NCBI RefSeq assembly: GCF_014750655.1
Contig: NZ_JABBXD010000001.1
Span: 667,102-731,101 of the forward strand
Reading direction: 5' to 3'
Length of the DNA: 64,000 nucleotides
Source of the DNA: Salinimonas profundi
Lineage (GTDB): Bacteria; Pseudomonadota; Gammaproteobacteria; Enterobacterales; Alteromonadaceae
Shown: positions 27,249 through 37,219 of the stretch, in pieces
Layout of the letters: the number at the start of each line of letters is the position of its first letter
Numbering within the stretch: position 1 is the stretch's first letter
Notes under the pieces: model-generated
The model's input: the letters and a program-made list of their open reading frames with translations, nothing else
Database searches by the model: none
Told to the model about the DNA's origin: nothing
Translations under genes and position numbers: made by a program

Positions 27249-28325
27249 ATGGATGTTTTATCTGCTCGTGCTTGCCGATTATCGCTGGCTGCCATTGCCT
27301 GCGCCTCTGCCCTGACCCTTTCTGCCTGCGGCAATGTTGAAGCCACCGATACTGCAGCGACGAAAGAAACACAAGTTATAAAAATACCCGTCGAAACCGC
27401 CAGTGTTGTTATTGGTGATATTGACTCAACCTATAATACGACCGCAATTCTCGAGGCGACAGATGAAGCGTTCGTGGTTGCCAGAGCTTCAGGCATTATA
27501 GAGGAAATCCTGGTTGAAGAAGGCGATTACGTTGAAAAAGGTCAGGTATTGGCCCACCTGGACAGAAAGCGCTATGAGCTGGCATTGCGTAAAGCCCGCG
27601 CCGATCTGCGCGGCATTAAACAGGAGCTGGATAAAATCAACAAGGTGTACTCACAGAATTTAGTGAGTGACGATACCTATGAGAAGCTCAATGCGCAGTT
27701 TGAATCCGCTCAGGCCTCAGTACAACTGGCAGAGCTGGATTTAGCCGAAACCACCATTACCGCCCCCATCAGTGGCTATATCGCTGAGAAAAACGCAAAA
27801 GTAGGTAACCTTACCGAATCATTCCAACGCGAGCGCATGTTTCATATTGTTCAGCAGAAAATGCTTCAGGGCATTGTTTACCTGCCTGAAAGTGAACTGA
27901 CGAACATTGAAATCGACCAACAGGCTACCCTGCACATACCGGCATTGTCAGATGTGACGGTTACCGCCTTCGTTGAGCGGATAAGCCCGGTTATTGATGC
28001 CCAGACAGGGACCTTCAAAGTCACCCTGAAAGTCCCTAACCGTGATGAAACCTTAAAAGCTGGCATGTTTTCAGAAGTGGCGCTGAATTATGCCACCCAC
28101 GCCGAGGCCCACCTTCTTCCTCGCCAGGCACTTCTGACCATTGACAATAAAACCAGTGTCTTTGTGGTAAAGGATGGCATTGCCCGCCAGGTCGATGTGA
28201 CCCTTGGTTTTGAGCAGGGAAATCAGATTGAAGTCATCGAAGGACTGAGTGGCAGCGAACAGGTCATTACGGTGGGTCACCAGAATCTTAAAGATGAAAC
28301 CCCAGTCAATATCGTAAATAGCTAA
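27249..28325 (+). CDS. RND periplasmic adaptor, lipoprotein type
   Basis: A 358-residue membrane fusion protein with a lipoprotein signal (TLSAC, lipid Cys27), so it is anchored by lipid rather than by a transmembrane helix. The first lipoyl half appears at VARASGIIEEILVEEGDYVEKGQVLAHLD, a short hairpin follows (about 115-155), then the second lipoyl half ITAPISGYIAEKNAKVGN and beta-barrel strands. It begins an operon with two different RND permeases. No outer-membrane factor is encoded next to it. Confidence 0.92.
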   Translation: MDVLSARACRLSLAAIACASALTLSACGNVEATDTAATKETQVIKIPVETASVVIGDIDSTYNTTAILEATDEAFVVARASGIIEEILVEEGDYVEKGQVLAHLDRKRYELALRKARADLRGIKQELDKINKVYSQNLVSDDTYEKLNAQFESAQASVQLAELDLAETTITAPISGYIAEKNAKVGNLTESFQRERMFHIVQQKMLQGIVYLPESELTNIEIDQQATLHIPALSDVTVTAFVERISPVIDAQTGTFKVTLKVPNRDETLKAGMFSEVALNYATHAEAHLLPRQALLTIDNKTSVFVVKDGIARQVDVTLGFEQGNQIEVIEGLSGSEQVITVGHQNLKDETPVNIVNS

Positions 28326-28353
28326 CCGCAACGTTCTTACAAGGAGAAGACCG

Positions 28354-31300
28354 ATGAGCATTATCAACGTTGCGGTAAAACGCCCGGTGGCCATCGCTAT
28401 GTTTACCGCTGCTGTTTTACTGTTTGGTATGGTGTCACTGGGCCGCTTATCAGTAAATTTACTACCAGAACTATCCTACCCCACCCTTACCATTCGTACT
28501 GACTACACCGGAGCCGCCCCCGCCGAAGTAGAACAACTTGTGTCCAAACCGATTGAAGAATCGATTGGTATTGTAAAGGGTGTCTCAAAGGTGACCTCGG
28601 TGTCGCGACCTGGTCAGTCAGACGTCGTGCTGCAGTTTGCCTGGGGAACAGATATGGACCTGGCCAGCCTTGAGGTACGTGAGAAACTGGACATTCTGAT
28701 GTTACCGCTGGATGTCGAAAAGTCTCGTTTGCTGCGCTTCAACCCTACCACTGATCCGGTGTTACGCTACGGCTTAAGTTTTACAGACCAGACCAATGCA
28801 TCGACAGATGGCATGAAACAGCTCCGCTTCTTTGCACAAGAGCAACTTAAACGAAAACTCGAAGCCATTGATGGTGTCGCTTCGGTGCGCGTTGGTGGAG
28901 GCCTGGAAAACGAGATACAGATCCTGGTAGACCAGCAAAAGGCCGATCGTCTGAACTTAAGTATCGATCAGATTATTACCCGGCTGGGGCAGGAAAATAT
29001 CAATGCGGCAGGCGGCAAAGTCGATCAGGGTGGTCAGGCATTTCTGGTAAGAACACTCAATGAGTTTGAAAACCTCGATGCTATTAGAAACCTCTATATC
29101 GGTCGCAATGCGCAGCGCAATATCCAGCTTAAGGATGTGGCAATCGTTGAAAGTGCCTATAAGGATCGTGATGCAATCACACGCTTTAACACTACGGAAG
29201 GGGCAGAATTAGCGATATATAAAGAAGGCGATGCGAACGCTGTACAGGTCGCACAGAGAGTAAAACAGGCCGTGTCTCAACTCTCCGCTACAATTCCTTC
29301 CAATTATGCGCTGGACCTGTTCTATGACCAGAGCGAATTTATCAGCCAGGCCATCAGCGAAGTGAAATCTGCCGCCTGGTTAGGTGGATTGCTGGCCATG
29401 ATTGTCCTTTACTTCTTTATAAGAAATATCTGGACCACATTAATCATTTCCGTTTCTATCCCGGTATCGGTAATCGCCACGTTTAACCTGATGTATGCCA
29501 ATGATATCAGCCTGAATATCATGAGTCTTGGGGGGATCGCGCTGGCGGTGGGTTTACTGGTGGATAACAGTATTGTGGTGCTGGAGAATATTCACCGCAA
29601 ACGCAACGCGAGTACGTCACATCAGCAGGCTGCCATACGCGGTACAAAAGAGGTTGCCGGGGCAATTATGGCCTCTACCCTGACCACTCTGGCTGTATTT
29701 GTGCCGCTGATATTCGTTGAGGGAATAGCAGGGCAGCTATTCAGTGACCAGGCCATGACTGTATCCTTTGCGCTGCTGGCGTCACTGATTGTATCGCTCA
29801 CTCTCATCCCCAGCCTGGCTGCACGCAAGCCCGTTTCACCTAATCAGGCGGACTTTGCGCATGAAGAAAACGCAAATAGTCAGCCTATCCCGACGAAACG
29901 TCATCCGGTGCTGCGCATACTATTATTCCCGTTCTCACTGCTGTTTAATGTTTTTTTCCGGTGGATTCCTGCCGCCTTTGTTACCGTTATTTTACTGCTC
30001 TGGCATGCGCTTTCCCGGCTATTCTCGATAGCACTTAAACCGGTTCTCTGGCTATTTCAAAAGGCGTTTGAAGCCATCGAGCGCGGCTACAAAATTTTAC
30101 TGACTTCAGCATTGAATGCGCGGGTTGTGGTGCTGGGGGTAGCAATTATCATCGCTGGTGCAGCGGTTCCCCTCACCAAGCAATTGGGTGTAGAGCTTAT
30201 CCCTTCCATGGCACAGGGTGAGTTTATGGTTGAGGTTACGTTACCCGCCGGTGCAAAAGTGGAACAGACGGATGCATTACTGGGCGAATTGGCTGCTCAA
30301 GCCAGTCAGTTTGATAGCGTGGCCCGGACTTATTCGTTGGCAGGCACTGGCAGCCTGGTCAGTGCAACTGCCAGTCAAAGCGGCGATCACTGGGGTAAGC
30401 TGAATGTAGTTATGCAGCCTGGCTATACCGCGTCAGACATTATTGATGTTAAAACTGCCTTGCGTGCCTTTTTAAGCCAGCGGGCCGGTGTCCAGAGCCA
30501 GTTTTCAGAACCCAGTCTGTTTACCTTTGATGCGCCGATCCAAATTGAGGTACAAGGCTATGATCTTGAGCAGCTCTATCTGTACAGCCAGGCAATCATT
30601 TCACGCCTGCAGGATAATGACCGTTTTGCAGATGTGTCTACCACCCTTGCTCAGGGCAATCCGGAGCTTAAAATCCGCTTCGACCACAATAAGCTGGCGG
30701 CCATCGATTTATCAGCCCGCCAGGTATCAGACATAGTTGCTGCGCAGGTAGGTGGCAAAATAGCGACCCAATTCAGCGTTCAGGATACAAAAATTGATGT
30801 GCTGGTCAGAACGCTTAATCGTCAGCGTGATGATATTGATGCCGTACGCAACATAATCGTCAATCCGCAAAGTGATCAGCCAGTGCCGCTGGGCGCTGTT
30901 GCTGATGTTTATATGAGTCGGGGACCCAGTGAAATCACGCGCATTGGACAACAGCGCGTGGTGGTAGTATCAGCAAACCTTGCCTACGGCGACTTGGCCG
31001 AGGGTGTGAATGCCGCGCAAACGGCCATTGATGATGCCCGTCTGCCTCTGACGCTCAGCGCTGACATTGCCGGCCAGAGTGAAGAAATGGAACAAAGCTT
31101 CCAGTCGCTACAGTTTGCGCTGGCGCTAGCGGTTTTCATGGTTTATCTGGTTATGGCCTCCCAATTTGAAAGCTTATTACATCCCCTGCTCATCCTGTTT
31201 GCCGTCCCTCTGGCCGGCGCAGGCTCTGTATATGGCTTATGGCTGACTGGCACCAATATCAGTGTCGTGGTTTTCATCGGACTTATCATGCTGTGCGGTA

Positions 31301-31635
31301 TCGCCGTCAACAATGCCATTGTACTGGTCGACCGAATTAATCAGCTACGTGCCCAGGGAATGGACAGGCACACTGCTATTATCGAGGCAGCGACAACCCG
31401 TCTGCGGCCGATCGTTATGACCACGCTTACTACCATCTTGGGGCTGTTACCCATGGCAATAGGCGTCGGTGAAGGTGCTGAAGTGCGCACACCAATGGCG
31501 GTGACTGTAATTTTCGGGTTACTGTTCTGCTCCGTCATCACTCTGATCCTTCTGCCGGTACTTTACGCGGTTTTTGACCGCAAACGTTTTGACAATGCCA
31601 GCGAAACCGTTGCAGGAGAGAAAACCTATGGATGA
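28354..31635 (+). CDS. RND efflux permease with central hydrophobic insertion
   Basis: A 1093-residue RND permease. The usual helices and loops are present: helix 1 at about 12-32, helix 4 with GLLVDNSIVVLENI (near 407-420) and helix 10 with GIAVNNAIVLVDRI. The proton-relay Asp pair of AcrB is thus Asp-Asn, and the helix-10 Lys is Asn, as in the SwrC/YerP-like branch. Between the two halves, residues about 495-580 form an unusual insertion with two strongly hydrophobic stretches that account for the extra length. AAGGAG precedes the ATG. It is coupled to a second permease by an 8-base overlap. Confidence 0.93.
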   Translation: MSIINVAVKRPVAIAMFTAAVLLFGMVSLGRLSVNLLPELSYPTLTIRTDYTGAAPAEVEQLVSKPIEESIGIVKGVSKVTSVSRPGQSDVVLQFAWGTDMDLASLEVREKLDILMLPLDVEKSRLLRFNPTTDPVLRYGLSFTDQTNASTDGMKQLRFFAQEQLKRKLEAIDGVASVRVGGGLENEIQILVDQQKADRLNLSIDQIITRLGQENINAAGGKVDQGGQAFLVRTLNEFENLDAIRNLYIGRNAQRNIQLKDVAIVESAYKDRDAITRFNTTEGAELAIYKEGDANAVQVAQRVKQAVSQLSATIPSNYALDLFYDQSEFISQAISEVKSAAWLGGLLAMIVLYFFIRNIWTTLIISVSIPVSVIATFNLMYANDISLNIMSLGGIALAVGLLVDNSIVVLENIHRKRNASTSHQQAAIRGTKEVAGAIMASTLTTLAVFVPLIFVEGIAGQLFSDQAMTVSFALLASLIVSLTLIPSLAARKPVSPNQADFAHEENANSQPIPTKRHPVLRILLFPFSLLFNVFFRWIPAAFVTVILLLWHALSRLFSIALKPVLWLFQKAFEAIERGYKILLTSALNARVVVLGVAIIIAGAAVPLTKQLGVELIPSMAQGEFMVEVTLPAGAKVEQTDALLGELAAQASQFDSVARTYSLAGTGSLVSATASQSGDHWGKLNVVMQPGYTASDIIDVKTALRAFLSQRAGVQSQFSEPSLFTFDAPIQIEVQGYDLEQLYLYSQAIISRLQDNDRFADVSTTLAQGNPELKIRFDHNKLAAIDLSARQVSDIVAAQVGGKIATQFSVQDTKIDVLVRTLNRQRDDIDAVRNIIVNPQSDQPVPLGAVADVYMSRGPSEITRIGQQRVVVVSANLAYGDLAEGVNAAQTAIDDARLPLTLSADIAGQSEEMEQSFQSLQFALALAVFMVYLVMASQFESLLHPLLILFAVPLAGAGSVYGLWLTGTNISVVVFIGLIMLCGIAVNNAIVLVDRINQLRAQGMDRHTAIIEAATTRLRPIVMTTLTTILGLLPMAIGVGEGAEVRTPMAVTVIFGLLFCSVITLILLPVLYAVFDRKRFDNASETVAGEKTYG

Positions 31636-34600
31636 TAAAACCCCTGTTGCTACTGGTATGGCAAGATTTGCGCTGACTCATCCGGTCACCGTTTGTATGG
31701 TTTTTCTTTCTCTGTTGCTGTTTGGCATTATCGCCAGCCGGCTGCTACCGCTTGAAAAATTTCCGGGTATCGATATCCCTGAAATGGTTGTCAACGTCCC
31801 TTACGACGACGCCACACCGTCAGAAATTGAGCGTATGATCACCCGCCCTATTGAGGAAGCAGTGGCGACGCTTTCGGGTATCAAACGCATACAGTCACGT
31901 TCTTTTGATAATCGCGCTGAGATTTATGTGGAATTCAACTGGGACGAGAACATTAAAGCCAAAAGCATCGAGGCCCGGGAAAAAATTGATGGTATCAGGC
32001 ATCTGTTGCCTGACGATGTAGAACGTATTCTGGTTTTTAAGTTTAACACCAACGATATGCCTATCTTCCAGCTACGTGTTTCCAGTGAACGGGATTTATC
32101 CAATGCTTACGATTTACTGGATCGCAATCTCAAGCGCGCCATGGAGCGGGTTCCCGGTATCTCGAAGGTAGAGCTGTATGGCGTTATGAAAAAGCAAATT
32201 ATCATCCGCCTGAAGCCTCAGCGAATGGCTGCGCTGGATATCAGCGCGGCGGATGTTACCCGGCAATTACAGCAAGCTAACTTTGCTATGTCTGCCGGCC
32301 AGATTGATAACGGAAATCAGCAGATTCGTGTGTCACCGCAGGGCGAATTCAGTGATATTCGTGACTTTGCTGCCATGCCGGTAAAAGGAAGCATCAGTCT
32401 TTCTGATATTGCCGATATTAATTATGAGCAGCCTGAGGCAACCGAGGGCCGGCATCTTGACCGTACCTACGCCGTGGGTTTTAACGTTTACCGGGAATCA
32501 GGGAGCAATCTGGTGGACGTTTCCTCCCGCGTATTGGAGGTCATTGAAGACGCTAAACAAGATCCCGCATTTAACGGCATCAATTTGTTTGTCATGGACG
32601 ATGTGGCAAAAAGTGTTACCACCTCACTGTCTGACCTGTTGTGGGCCGGCGTGATTGGTGCGGTCTTTTCTGTCGCGATACTTTACCTATTTTTACGTCA
32701 GTTAAGCACAACCCTGATTGTGGTGCTTTCAGTGCCGGTATCATTGTGCATTACGCTGGGTGTGATGTATCTGGCTGGCTATTCACTAAATGTCCTGTCG
32801 TTAATGGGGCTTATGCTTGCGGTAGGCATGCTGGTTGATAATGCCGTGGTTATCACCGAGAGCATATTTAATGAAAGACAGTTCACAAACAACCGTCGGC
32901 AAGCCACACTAAATGGGATCAATAAGGTCAGTCTGGCGGTAATTGCAGGCACAACGACTACAGCCATCGTCTTTTTACCCAATATTATCGGTGTAAAGAT
33001 AGATGTTACGGTCTTCTTAGAGCACGTGGCGATTGCAATTTGTATCTCTTTGTTTGCCTCTTTACTTATTGCCCAGACGCTCATCCCGTTACTTGCTGAG
33101 AAAATCAAAACGCCCTCCACGACAAAGCCAGTTAAAGAGGCAGCATACCAGCGTTATTATCAGAAAATTCTGGCCTGGGTCATCGCCCACCGAAAAAGCA
33201 GTGCCTGTATTGCGCTGGTTATTCTTGTCTCGACCCTCATTCCTATGCAAGTTGTCAGCTCTGACGGACAGGGCAATGATGATAATAAGCGAGTCTGGCT
33301 GACGTATCACTTCACTCAGGGCTACAGCCTGGAAGAGGTGGAAAAATCTGTCGATAAAATGGAAGCGTTTTTATACGCTAATCAGGATAAGTTTCATATC
33401 GAACAGGTTTACAGTTGGTTTACAGCGGGAGAAGCCGTATCGGGCATCACCCTCAAAGATGATTTGCCGGTACCCATTGCACAGTGGAAGACCATGGTTA
33501 AAGATGCCATGCCTGAATTTGCCAGGGCCAGGCCGTCATTTAACTGGCAAAGTGATAACGGCGGCGGTCTGCAAATCACATTAACCGGTGATTCCACCAG
33601 CAGATTGTTAACTCTGGGTCAGAGTATGGTCGCGCCACTGTCAGCCATAGAGGGACTGGAAGATGTAAAACTGGATGTAGGCAACCAGCAGCAGGAAGTG
33701 CAGATCCGCATCGATCGCGAACGGGCCCATCGTCTTGGCCTGGATGCTGAGTCCATTGCCGGGCTGATTTCTACTGCGCTACGCGGTGTCAATTTACGCA
33801 CTTTCCGCCATGGTAGTGCCGGTGAGGTCGATGTACGTCTGATGTATTCTGAAGATACGCAAACATCTGTCTCACAGCTTCAGAATATCAGGATTGCCAG
33901 TTGGCAGGGAAAACCCGTTACTCTGGCAAATGTAGCATCGGTAACAACAAGCCCGCAGTTATCAGAAATTCAGCGTATAAATCGTCAGACAGCGTTGATG
34001 ATAAAGGCGAATTTGGGCGAAGATCTTACTCTTGAAGAGGCCAGAGAGCGCATCGCTGCAGTGATGGCTTACCAGAGCTTGCCTGACGGATACAGCTGGT
34101 CGCTTGACGGGGCGTTTCAGCATATGGATGAAGCACAGCAAGTGATGCAGGTAAACATGTTACTTGCCATCTGTATGATTTATATCGTTATGGCGGCATT
34201 GTTTGAGTCATTGTTATTGCCCACGGCAGTGATTGGCTCGCTATTGTTTTCATTTACCGGTGTATTCTGGACATTTATGGTGACTGGTACGTCAATGTCA
34301 ATTATGGCGATGATTGGGATGCTGATTCTCATGGGAATAGTGGTAAACAATGGAATTGTGCTAGTGGATCGGATTAACCAGCTCGTCAACGAAGGGATGG
34401 ACATGACACAGGCAGTACTGCAGGGTTGTCAGTCTAGGGTGAGACCTGTACTGATGACGGTCGCCACCACGGTGCTGGGCCTGGTACCATTAGCAATTGG
34501 TACTACCCGGATTGGTGGGGATGGACCCGCCTACTCCCCGATGGCAATCGCAATAATCGGTGGGCTTTTATTCTCTACATTAACCAGTTTGTTTCTGGTT

Positions 34601-34702
34601 CCGCTGACCTATATCCAACTGGTCAGACTCAGACAGGCAACGGCGCGTATGATTTACCAGGCACAACATCGTGTTCGCCATTGGACCCGACAAACAACCT
34701 GA
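31628..34702 (+). CDS. Second RND efflux permease of the tandem pair
   Basis: A 1024-residue RND permease distinct in sequence from the one upstream. Helix 4 shows GMLVDNAVVITESI and helix 10 GIVVNNGIVLVDRI, the same Asp-Asn and Asn-Asn version of the relay as in its partner. The frame is open from 31574, but the ATG at 31628 has AGGAG upstream and gives MDDKTPVATGMARFALTHPV, a normal start; it overlaps the previous stop by 8 bases. Two permeases with one adaptor suggest a hetero-oligomeric pump, as in MdtBC, but this is inference. Confidence 0.93.
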   Translation: MDDKTPVATGMARFALTHPVTVCMVFLSLLLFGIIASRLLPLEKFPGIDIPEMVVNVPYDDATPSEIERMITRPIEEAVATLSGIKRIQSRSFDNRAEIYVEFNWDENIKAKSIEAREKIDGIRHLLPDDVERILVFKFNTNDMPIFQLRVSSERDLSNAYDLLDRNLKRAMERVPGISKVELYGVMKKQIIIRLKPQRMAALDISAADVTRQLQQANFAMSAGQIDNGNQQIRVSPQGEFSDIRDFAAMPVKGSISLSDIADINYEQPEATEGRHLDRTYAVGFNVYRESGSNLVDVSSRVLEVIEDAKQDPAFNGINLFVMDDVAKSVTTSLSDLLWAGVIGAVFSVAILYLFLRQLSTTLIVVLSVPVSLCITLGVMYLAGYSLNVLSLMGLMLAVGMLVDNAVVITESIFNERQFTNNRRQATLNGINKVSLAVIAGTTTTAIVFLPNIIGVKIDVTVFLEHVAIAICISLFASLLIAQTLIPLLAEKIKTPSTTKPVKEAAYQRYYQKILAWVIAHRKSSACIALVILVSTLIPMQVVSSDGQGNDDNKRVWLTYHFTQGYSLEEVEKSVDKMEAFLYANQDKFHIEQVYSWFTAGEAVSGITLKDDLPVPIAQWKTMVKDAMPEFARARPSFNWQSDNGGGLQITLTGDSTSRLLTLGQSMVAPLSAIEGLEDVKLDVGNQQQEVQIRIDRERAHRLGLDAESIAGLISTALRGVNLRTFRHGSAGEVDVRLMYSEDTQTSVSQLQNIRIASWQGKPVTLANVASVTTSPQLSEIQRINRQTALMIKANLGEDLTLEEARERIAAVMAYQSLPDGYSWSLDGAFQHMDEAQQVMQVNMLLAICMIYIVMAALFESLLLPTAVIGSLLFSFTGVFWTFMVTGTSMSIMAMIGMLILMGIVVNNGIVLVDRINQLVNEGMDMTQAVLQGCQSRVRPVLMTVATTVLGLVPLAIGTTRIGGDGPAYSPMAIAIIGGLLFSTLTSLFLVPLTYIQLVRLRQATARMIYQAQHRVRHWTRQTT

Positions 34703-34723
34703 GCGTACATCCGCGAAATTAAA

Positions 34724-34749
34724 GGCGGGGGTAGTTTCTACTACCCCGC
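34724..34749. terminator. GC-rich hairpin between the RND operon and DUF3718 gene
   Basis: GCGGGG(G)TAG and CTACCCCGC pair with one bulged G at about 34725-34749. There is no good T tract on the plus strand; the minus strand reads CTTTAATTT after the stem. A weak terminator at best. Confidence 0.4.
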
Positions 34750-34789
34750 TTACCATATAAAACGGTATTAGCGCTCGGCGCTTACCCGA

Positions 34790-35113
34790 TTAGATCTGGG
34801 CCATCAGAAAGCTTTTTACCTGCTTTGCGTTACGCTTTTCAGAAAACTCAATCAGGTTGCTACCGTTACATGTCAATCCATCTTTCGCGGTGATTCGGCG
34901 AATGACCTCGCGATCACTGGCTGCTACATTACCCACGCTACGCTGTATGCTTGAACGAAGAATTCTGACATCATCTTTTACCACTGCCTTGCAAAAACCA
35001 GAGAAGCTGGTATCGCCCTTATATCTGACCACAGTTTCGTTGCCCGCAGTGGCGGTGTGGCTTAATACTAAAAGTGCAGATGTCGCTAAAAGTTTTTTAT
35101 TCAGTAATTTCAT
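34790..35113 (-). CDS. DUF3718-like small exported protein
   Basis: A 107-residue protein with a Sec signal peptide (cleavage after TATA, about residue 23). The mature part has two Cys (FCKAVVKDD and GLTCNGSN) that could form a disulfide, and a pattern FSGFCKAVVKDDVRILRSSI that fits DUF3718, a short periplasmic family common in Alteromonadales. Function is unknown. Confidence 0.7.
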   Translation of the reverse strand: MKLLNKKLLATSALLVLSHTATAGNETVVRYKGDTSFSGFCKAVVKDDVRILRSSIQRSVGNVAASDREVIRRITAKDGLTCNGSNLIEFSEKRNAKQVKSFLMAQI

Positions 35114-35516
35114 GTTCTGTCATCCTATGCTTGGTTGGTGTTCTACAGCTCGTTGTCATCAACGCCCTTATAGTTATGCATCAAATGAAATAAAATTACT
35201 GTTTTAATATTGTGGCGGTAACGTAACACTTAGGTAAAAAGCATAAGCAACATTTCATTAAAGAATTCAAAGTATTGATATTTATGAGAATTTATCGATT
35301 CTTTATTATAAAGGAAAAGGCTTATATATCTAATTGATATTAAAAACGACTGCATTACTGTAGTTAAATAACGCAAAATTGTAACTTTATTACGTGATTT
35401 AACATTTTTATTTCAGTATTTTGCGCAGTGCGGCGAAAAAGTAGGCATCGGGTTTTGACTGAAAACAGCCCTGCAGGCAGCAAATCTGATATTTACCGCC
35501 CGCCGGAAAAGGTGAG
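35114..35516. other. 403-base intergenic region
   Basis: Very AT-rich (35200-35420), between two minus-strand genes; it should carry the promoter of the DUF3718 gene. I see no coding frame or repeat of note in it. Confidence 0.5.
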
Positions 35517-36311
35517 TTACACGTAGTTGCGGGGTTTTTTCGTTTCAATTGTGTCGATGTAGGCATGCCATGTAGCATAGCCCAGTAACGGCATTAACAC
35601 GATAAAGCCCAGAAAAGCCGTCAGAAATCCAAGGACAACGCTGATAAAAATGATACCTGCCCAAAATAACATTGGGAGTTTGTTCAGCCATACTGCATTG
35701 ACACTGGTTAATAAGGCCGTTGCCAGATCAACCTTCCTTTCCATAAGAATTGGCTGCGTGAACGCTGAAATGAACAGCAAAATCAGTGAAAATGCCACAC
35801 CAACCGCCGTACCGAGGATAAGAAACGGCCATAGATCAGACAGTGTTTCATCCAGGTAGGGGGGATAGAGCGCGTGAATCAGCGAGGCCACCCGTAGCCA
35901 GAAAATCATCATGATCAGTAGCACCACACCAAACCCCCACCCATTCACGGCGTTACGTTTCATTGCCCGAAGTGAATGAGCGATGCTGGGTTTGTGCCCC
36001 TTTTCCAGCTCCCAGCTGACATCATACATCCCTGCAGCCAGAAATGGTCCGATTAGCATGAAACACACGATGGCCGGCATGATGATTAAATGCCAGCCGG
36101 TTGAAGCAACCAGGAAGGTAATAAGCCAGGGGATAAGCGCAAAAATGACACCATACATCATCGTATTAAGCGGTGCCCGCTTCATATCCTGAATTGCCAG
36201 CGCCAGCCATTTGACCGGATCGCCCAGGCTTAACTGGCGACAGGGTATAACTCTGGCAATCCCGCTGTCGGTAATCGCGTTGTGCGGCGTTTCTTTAAAA
36301 GAGTGTGACAT
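35517..36311 (-). CDS. DUF2189 integral membrane protein
   Basis: A 264-residue membrane protein with six predicted helices, matching the DUF2189 pattern: a start of about 35 soluble residues, DPVKWLALAIQDMKRAP leading into helix 1, GPFLAAGMYDVSWELEKGHKP between helices 2 and 3, and FTQPILMERKVDLATALLTSVNAVW before the last pair. The ATG at 36311 follows TGAGG at a fitting distance; the in-frame ATG four codons upstream is less likely. DUF2189 genes are often near cytochrome oxidase genes in other genomes, but not here. Function unknown. Confidence 0.85.
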   Translation of the reverse strand: MSHSFKETPHNAITDSGIARVIPCRQLSLGDPVKWLALAIQDMKRAPLNTMMYGVIFALIPWLITFLVASTGWHLIIMPAIVCFMLIGPFLAAGMYDVSWELEKGHKPSIAHSLRAMKRNAVNGWGFGVVLLIMMIFWLRVASLIHALYPPYLDETLSDLWPFLILGTAVGVAFSLILLFISAFTQPILMERKVDLATALLTSVNAVWLNKLPMLFWAGIIFISVVLGFLTAFLGFIVLMPLLGYATWHAYIDTIETKKPRNYV

Positions 36312-36418
36312 ACATAGCCTCATGTTATTTATAAACCGGGCCTTATCACTACTCCCCTACTTCGATGCAGCTACTGACCCTCTTTATTTAAGATAGATCA
36401 CGACTGAAATTTCACAAC

Positions 36419-36961
36419 TTATAAGACGTGACGCCGGGCATCCCATGCCGCCGGATGCCAATAGATCTTCGACTGATAGGACGCTGCCAGCAGACTGTTG
36501 AGCTCACCAAACCCTGTCAAAGATGCCTGCGAGTCAGTAATCAGGCTGGCGCACAACTGATGACAATTATTATCAATCAGATTGTATGGCATGTACGTGT
36601 AAACCTTATGTGCAGCGCGACAGGCAACAGCGTCTTCAGCCAGCGGCTCATTGTGGTCATTACAGGCAACAAATATATGATCGCCTGAACGATTATGAAG
36701 AAATCGCTCTGGACTAACGGCCCTCACCAGGCCATTTCCGGCCAGCTCAATAATGCGCCCGTCGACCCAAATGCCGGTATGCTCAAGCACACCGTATATG
36801 CCGCAGCAGACAACGGCACCATCGGCTGGGGTCACGGACTTGGTAAGAGTGCCGGGCGAGGCGCCCAGAGATTGATGGTCAGCATGCTCTTTTTCAGCAT
36901 AACGCAGGGCGGAGTACCCCGCAGCCAGGCCTGCACCCAGCCACAATAATGGTATTGGCAT
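36419..36961 (-). CDS. LRAT-like (papain-like, NlpC/P60 superfamily) protein
   Basis: A 180-residue protein whose core resembles the lecithin:retinol acyltransferase-type papain-like fold. A short hydrophobic N-terminus is followed by PADGAVVCCGIYGVLEHTGIWVDG (residues 46-69), with the candidate catalytic His61, then PERFLHNRSGDHIFVACN and the nucleophile block NLIDNNCHQLCASLI with Cys133. The order His then Cys is that of LRAT/permuted NlpC/P60 enzymes, which move or cleave acyl groups. The N-terminal stretch could be a signal anchor. The substrate is unknown; assignment is by motif only. Confidence 0.65.
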   Translation of the reverse strand: MPIPLLWLGAGLAAGYSALRYAEKEHADHQSLGASPGTLTKSVTPADGAVVCCGIYGVLEHTGIWVDGRIIELAGNGLVRAVSPERFLHNRSGDHIFVACNDHNEPLAEDAVACRAAHKVYTYMPYNLIDNNCHQLCASLITDSQASLTGFGELNSLLAASYQSKIYWHPAAWDARRHVL

Positions 36962-37219
36962 AAATTTACTCTCTTATGTACCTATTAACATAATAGGAAC
37001 TAAAACAAGATTGTTAGCACTACACGTGACATACACATTGTAAGTAAATATTGCGCGATATCCTGCAAAATGCCAATTTAAATTTCATTAAGTCCTGCTT
37101 TTGACCACCTGGCGCAATATTTCTGTTTAAATTTCCGGTAAATGCATGCAATAAGCCATCGCATGCGTGATGGGTTTGCGCTAATCTGGGGGCCTTACCA
37201 ATCAGTTAGACAGGGACAA

